Assembly (NCBI RefSeq): GCF_016756775.1
Contig: NZ_JAERMU010000001.1
Coordinates: 344,301 to 408,300 of the forward strand
Source: Dryocola clanedunensis subsp. sulfonylureivorans
GTDB lineage: Bacteria > Pseudomonadota > Gammaproteobacteria > Enterobacterales > Enterobacteriaceae
Reading direction: 5' to 3'
Length of the DNA stretch: 64,000 bases
The notes beneath the pieces are model-generated. The model saw nothing but the letters and a program-made list of their open reading frames with translations, was not told where the DNA came from and made no database searches. Shown in pieces: positions 59,928 to 64,000 of this stretch (positions are counted from its first letter, which is position 1; each line of letters begins with the position of its first letter). The position numbers and the translations under genes were made by a program.

Positions 59928-62300
59928 TCAACTAAGTGGCAATGTAGCATCGCCCTTAACCAGGGCTTCGGATGCGGCATTTTCACAGGCAGTAAATTTA
60001 GGGACAGAGGAATTTAGTGTCGCCGGCCCGTCATAATCAAAATCTGCGCTCTTGATGTAAAAATTACCGCCCGTACCATTTTCGATTTTTGCCGGGTCAA
60101 TCGTGATGTACGAACCGCCACACTTAAGCGTTATTTTTTTCTTCGCGCTGATAATGATTTCGTCATGGTTACTTGTCACCGTCAGGGCTTTGCTGGCCAG
60201 AATATCCATTCCATCACTTTGCGCCTGAATTTCCACCTTCCCTTTGGCTGCTACCAGTTTCATGCCAAGCTCCTGGACAAATGCTACAAATCCCGTTTTG
60301 GCAGCAAGCACAATCCGCTTCAGTGCACTGATCTCCGTACTGCCGCCAGAGGTCAGCATCTGGTTGTGATTTGCACTGAGTTGAATATGCTGCGGTGTGG
60401 ACAAGGCAATACCACCAGGTGCGCCAGCCACAATGGCAGGCTGCTGAAGTTTATCCACATTCTGATGGAGGAACTGTTGCTGTGTGTTGTTATCCAGCCC
60501 TTGAATCTGTGCTGTCTGCAACAGTTCAGACAGAGAATTCGCCAGCGACAGTGCATCCGCCAACTGCTGCTTGATCTCATCCATGCTCAGTTGCTGAGCC
60601 ATTGCCTTAGGCTGTGCGTGCGCCGTCAATAACAGCCCCTTTCCTCCGCGAATTGCAACCCAGTCATCAGTTCGCAGCTCAGCCCCTTCCCCGCGCTTCT
60701 GCTTCTCAGCATCCACTAAATGCCCGAGGTTCAGCTGGCTCTTGCCGCCGTACTCCGTGCTGACCTTGATATGCTCTTTCCCGCGCTCGTCGTCGAGGCG
60801 GATTTTGTTGTTCGCCGGCGTCCGCAGGACGTTACGCTTGTAGTTGCGGATGGTGACGTGGTCGCCGTGCGCCGAGTCGTGCAGCACGCCTGCGATATAC
60901 GGTCTGTCCGGGTTGCCGTCCTCAAAGCCAATCGCCACTTCCGTGCCTGCCAGCAGCGGCAGGTGCAGGCCGTAAGTGTCCCCGGCGTACGGGCGGGACT
61001 GGCGCACCCACAGGCTTTCAAAGCCGTTTTCCCAGCTGTCGCGGTCGAACAGCATGTTGACGCGGTAGCGGCCGTCTTTATCGATATGGCCGTAGGTGTC
61101 GTTTTCCGTGGTGCTGGTCACGCGGGCCGGTAAGGTGCCGGCCATCACCGGACGCGTGCCCGGCTGCGGGCGAAAGCCGTAGTCGGCGTTGTCCGGAATG
61201 GCGCCGAAGTGCACCACAAAATCCTTGTCGCGGCGGGCATGGCTGGTCATGTCGGTGATAACCACGCCCTTGCTGAAGGCCTCCGTGACCTCGGCGCCGC
61301 CGTTAACCTTCAGCACCTGGCCCGGCGACAGCACCGGACAGCTGGTGATACCCGCCAGCCGCGTCTGGTCGTTCAGGTAGCGCTCGTGGCGCACGCGGGC
61401 GTAGAACGCCCCGGACTCCGGGGCCGGATGGCGGTCAAAGGCGCTGCCCTGCGTCAGGTAGTTATCGGCCCAGTGGTAGGCGTCACCGTAGGTGGTGGTA
61501 TCGCCGCGTGAGGCGTCCACCTGCGCGTTCATGTCTTCCGACGCCTGGCGGTAGTTGTAGTCCCGGGTGCTGACCTGCTTCTGCACCACACCGTGGTGGC
61601 TCTCCATGCTCCACACCGAGTCCACACCTCTGGCGTGCTGGCCGGACGGCGGCACGGACGGCAGGGTCATCCCCTGTCCGTAGCCCTGCTGGCCGTCGTA
61701 AAACTCCACCACGTCGATGTTCAGACGGGTGTCGGTGGTGAAGCGGAACCAGATGCCCACCTCGCCCAGCAGGCGGGTGATAAAGTGCAGGTCGTCCTCG
61801 CCGTACTGCATCACCTGTTCGCGACGCGGGTACGCGTTGTCCAGCGAAAAGAGGAAGTCCTGGCCCCTGAGGCCGTGGCGCTCGCGGAGGATTTTTTCGA
61901 CAATCTGCGGCACCGACATGTCCTGGTAAATGGCGTTCTGGTGCGAGCGGTCCAGCAGCGCCAGGCGCGGCTGCAGCGTCAGGGCGTAGTGGGTCTCATC
62001 TTCCGAGGTGCCGAGGCGTTCAAAGCCGCTGACCACTCCCTGCAGCACCCGCACCGGCTGCTGAACTTTAATGCCGTAGCCCTGGTCCACCGGGGCCTGC
62101 AGCGTCAGCGACGCGGGCTTCATCAGCATCGCTTCCCGGCTGATAGCATGGTCTGCGCTGGTGAACTCCACGCGGTAGCTGAAGGGTTTGCTCAGGGCTT
62201 CGTTGCCCTCGAAGGCCAGCACATCGAGCTCTGATTCGCACTCTTTGACTGCCAGCAGGTGGTGGTTATGACTGAATCTCACTACGGGGTTGGTGCTCAT
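59928..62300 (-). CDS. vgrG: VgrG (TssI) spike protein
   Basis: The 790-residue protein has the gp27-like N-terminal domains (FSHNHHLLAVKECESELDVL ... YGEDDLHFITRLLGEVGIWF) and the gp5-like OB fold (TYGHIDKDGRYRVNMLFDRD). The spike region ends GDHVTIRNYKRNVLRTPANN. After about residue 530 comes a helical linker (MAQQLSMDEIKQQLADALSL), then a DUF2345 beta-helix and a C-terminal tail. No enzymatic domain is visible at the C-terminus, so the tail probably serves adaptor/effector binding. Base composition falls noticeably from the core to this C-terminal part near 60700. The gene overlaps clpV by 4 bp. Confidence 0.96.
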   Translation of the reverse strand: MSTNPVVRFSHNHHLLAVKECESELDVLAFEGNEALSKPFSYRVEFTSADHAISREAMLMKPASLTLQAPVDQGYGIKVQQPVRVLQGVVSGFERLGTSEDETHYALTLQPRLALLDRSHQNAIYQDMSVPQIVEKILRERHGLRGQDFLFSLDNAYPRREQVMQYGEDDLHFITRLLGEVGIWFRFTTDTRLNIDVVEFYDGQQGYGQGMTLPSVPPSGQHARGVDSVWSMESHHGVVQKQVSTRDYNYRQASEDMNAQVDASRGDTTTYGDAYHWADNYLTQGSAFDRHPAPESGAFYARVRHERYLNDQTRLAGITSCPVLSPGQVLKVNGGAEVTEAFSKGVVITDMTSHARRDKDFVVHFGAIPDNADYGFRPQPGTRPVMAGTLPARVTSTTENDTYGHIDKDGRYRVNMLFDRDSWENGFESLWVRQSRPYAGDTYGLHLPLLAGTEVAIGFEDGNPDRPYIAGVLHDSAHGDHVTIRNYKRNVLRTPANNKIRLDDERGKEHIKVSTEYGGKSQLNLGHLVDAEKQKRGEGAELRTDDWVAIRGGKGLLLTAHAQPKAMAQQLSMDEIKQQLADALSLANSLSELLQTAQIQGLDNNTQQQFLHQNVDKLQQPAIVAGAPGGIALSTPQHIQLSANHNQMLTSGGSTEISALKRIVLAAKTGFVAFVQELGMKLVAAKGKVEIQAQSDGMDILASKALTVTSNHDEIIISAKKKITLKCGGSYITIDPAKIENGTGGNFYIKSADFDYDGPATLNSSVPKFTACENAASEALVKGDATLPLS

Positions 62301-64000
62301 ACTCCCTCCCGATCGGCGGATGCTGTACCGGTGTCAAACTCCAGCACAATCCCTTCCTCTTCATCCCATCCCAGGGTGAGTGAGCGGGGTTTCTGTTTAG
62401 CCGCCATATGGGTCAGCAGCTGCTGGCTCAGCACCGGCAGGATTTGCTGGTTCAGCAGGCTGTCGACGTTACGTGCGCCGGTGTCCGGCAGCAGGCAGGC
62501 GGCGGTCAGCGCGTCAAACAGGCTCTCGCCGATGTTTGTTGTCAGGCCGTAGTGGCGATGCAGGCGTTTACTGACCTGCGCAAGCTTCATCTGCACGATG
62601 GTGCGCATGGCCGCTTCCGCCAGCGGACGGTAAATCACGGTCTGGAAGCGGGCAAGCAGTGCCGGCTGGAAGTGGTCGCGCAGGATCGGGCGCAGCAGCT
62701 CATGCAGGTCGCCCTCGCTGGCGTCCGGCTGTTCATCCAGCAGCTGCATGATGTGGTCGCTGCCGAGGTTGGAGGTCATCAGAATGACGGTGTTGCGGAA
62801 GTCGATTTCGCGCCCTTCGCCGTCGCGCATAAAACCGCGGTCGAAGACCTGGTAGAACAGGTTCATCACGTCGCGGTGCGCCTTTTCCACTTCATCCAGC
62901 AGCACCACGCTGTACGGGCGCTTGCGCACCGCTTCGGTCAGAATGCCGCCCTGGCCGTAACCGACGTAGCCCGGAGGCGAACCTTTCAGCTGGGAGACGG
63001 TGTGCGGCTCCTGATATTCAGAAAGGTTGATGGTAATCAGCGACTTTTCGCCGCCGTACAGCACGTCCGCCAGGGTCAGCGCGGTTTCCGTTTTCCCCGT
63101 GCCGCTTGGGCCGACCAGCAGGAACACGCCCTGCGGGCCGCTCTCTGACGTGAGGCCGGTTTTAGCGGCGCGAAGGCGCTGGGCGATAGCGTTCAGCGCC
63201 ACGTCCTGGCCCACCACGCGCCTGCCGATTTCGTTTTCAAGGTTCAGCAGTTCGGTCTGCTCATCCTTCATCAGCGAGGAGAGCGGCACGCCGGTCCAGT
63301 CGGCAATCACGTTGGCAACCGTGCGGGTGTCCACGTCAACCTGAACCAGCACGTCGCCCTGTTGTGCCTGTTCCAGCTGCTGTTGCAGGTCTGTAATTTC
63401 AGCCTGCTGACTGATGTCCTGGCGGCTGGCCATCAGTTGCTGTACCAGCGCCTTTTCATTGCTGAAACGCGCCTCTTGCTCCCCGATACGCGCTTCCAGT
63501 TCAATCTGATGCTGCTCAATGACGCTCAGACAGTCACCATGACGGTTACTGCCGGCGGCAATATCTTCCAGCAGCGCCTGCTCTTCCAGCGCCAGGGCGG
63601 TCAGCTGTGCTTTCAGGCGCACAATTTGTTCAGGCACGGTATCGAGGCTCATGCGAACACGCGCGGCGGCAGTGTCGAGCAGGTCAACGGCCTTATCCGG
63701 CAGCTGACGACCCGTCAGGTAGCGGCGCGACAGTGTGACCGCGGCACGGACTGCATCATCGGTGATATGTACGTTGTGGTGTTCGGCATAGCGTGATTTC
63801 AGGCCCCTGAGCATCAGGCAGGCGGTGTCGTCGTCCGGCTCATCGACTTTCACCATCTGGAAGCGGCGCTCAAGGGCCGCGTCACGTTCAAAATACTGTT
63901 TGTATTCGCTCCAGGTCGTGGCGGCGATAGTACGCAGCTCGCCACGAGCCAGGGCTGGTTTCAGCAGGTTGGCCGCGTCTGCGCCCCCCGCCTGGTTACC
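62297..64000 (-). CDS. clpV: ClpV (TssH) ATPase, C-terminal part (cut by window edge)
   Basis: The 567 codons visible run in frame to the window end (first codons [20 protein letters not shown]). They include the end of the first AAA domain ([20 protein letters not shown]), the coiled middle domain (about 63350-63660) and the second AAA domain. The second domain has Walker [13 protein letters not shown] and Walker [13 protein letters not shown], with pore loop [13 protein letters not shown]. ClpV disassembles contracted TssB/TssC sheaths. The stop overlaps the vgrG start (ATGA). Confidence 0.97.
   Translation of the reverse strand, partial: GNQAGGADAANLLKPALARGELRTIAATTWSEYKQYFERDAALERRFQMVKVDEPDDDTACLMLRGLKSRYAEHHNVHITDDAVRAAVTLSRRYLTGRQLPDKAVDLLDTAAARVRMSLDTVPEQIVRLKAQLTALALEEQALLEDIAAGSNRHGDCLSVIEQHQIELEARIGEQEARFSNEKALVQQLMASRQDISQQAEITDLQQQLEQAQQGDVLVQVDVDTRTVANVIADWTGVPLSSLMKDEQTELLNLENEIGRRVVGQDVALNAIAQRLRAAKTGLTSESGPQGVFLLVGPSGTGKTETALTLADVLYGGEKSLITINLSEYQEPHTVSQLKGSPPGYVGYGQGGILTEAVRKRPYSVVLLDEVEKAHRDVMNLFYQVFDRGFMRDGEGREIDFRNTVILMTSNLGSDHIMQLLDEQPDASEGDLHELLRPILRDHFQPALLARFQTVIYRPLAEAAMRTIVQMKLAQVSKRLHRHYGLTTNIGESLFDALTAACLLPDTGARNVDSLLNQQILPVLSQQLLTHMAAKQKPRSLTLGWDEEEGIVLEFDTGTASADREGV

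Overview
The window comes from an enterobacterial chromosome, most like Enterobacter or a close relative. The grounds are the nac-cbl regulator pair beside a tRNA-Asn gene, an scsABCD copper/thiol operon, E. coli-like YidG/YidH proteins, and a type VI secretion (T6SS) locus in the order usual for Enterobacter and Klebsiella. No phage genes, insertion sequences, CRISPR arrays or integrases were recognised. Most genes lie on the minus strand.

Layout. (1) 1-6570: a chaperone-usher fimbrial operon (pilin, chaperone, usher, tip adhesin) followed by two overlapping LysR-like regulators, one cut by the window edge. (2) 7318-9537: cbl and nac, with a sigma-54 promoter and a palindromic NtrC-type site ahead of nac. 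(3) 9552-12969: scsABCD. (4) 13106-17304: tRNA-Asn and its terminator, then a 4-kb islet with a Tle1-type phospholipase (DUF2235) and two tandem lipoprotein immunity genes. A 51-bp direct repeat of the tRNA 3' end plus terminator bounds the islet. (5) 17403-24538: a carbohydrate-sulfate locus with a PTS EIICB permease, a cytoplasmic Cys-type sulfatase, an aldose-1-epimerase-like protein, an RpiR regulator and two DUF202 proteins, divergent from a radical-SAM sulfatase maturase. (6) 24636-31466: a phosphopantetheinyl transferase and a 2027-residue NRPS of architecture A-T-C-A-T-R, expected to release a dipeptide aldehyde. (7) 32212-36603: a secreted Ser-type sulfatase with its own maturase, then a DUF302 protein and a secreted two-cupin protein. 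(8) 37162-38388: an alpha/beta hydrolase-OsmC fusion. (9) 38427-64000: most of a T6SS cluster (vasL, tssE, tssJ, tssG, tssF, tssA, tssM, PAAR, vgrG, clpV 3' part). tssB, tssC, tssK, tssL and hcp are not in the window and probably lie beyond 64000.

The most striking structure is inside the T6SS cluster. A VasX-like pore-forming effector, with its DUF4123 adaptor and VgrG, is followed by five tandem copies of a membrane immunity-like gene in a repeat of about 1152 bp. Each 123-bp spacer between copies is a remnant of the effector's own 3' end, ending in the stop codon that directly abuts the next immunity ATG. The remnants encode different allelic tails, so the array looks like a record of past effector versions. 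The Tle1 islet shows the mirror image: its duplicated immunity gene is followed by a 14-codon remnant of the effector's 5' end. Both loci suggest that immunity genes build up by duplication or effector exchange, leaving effector scars.
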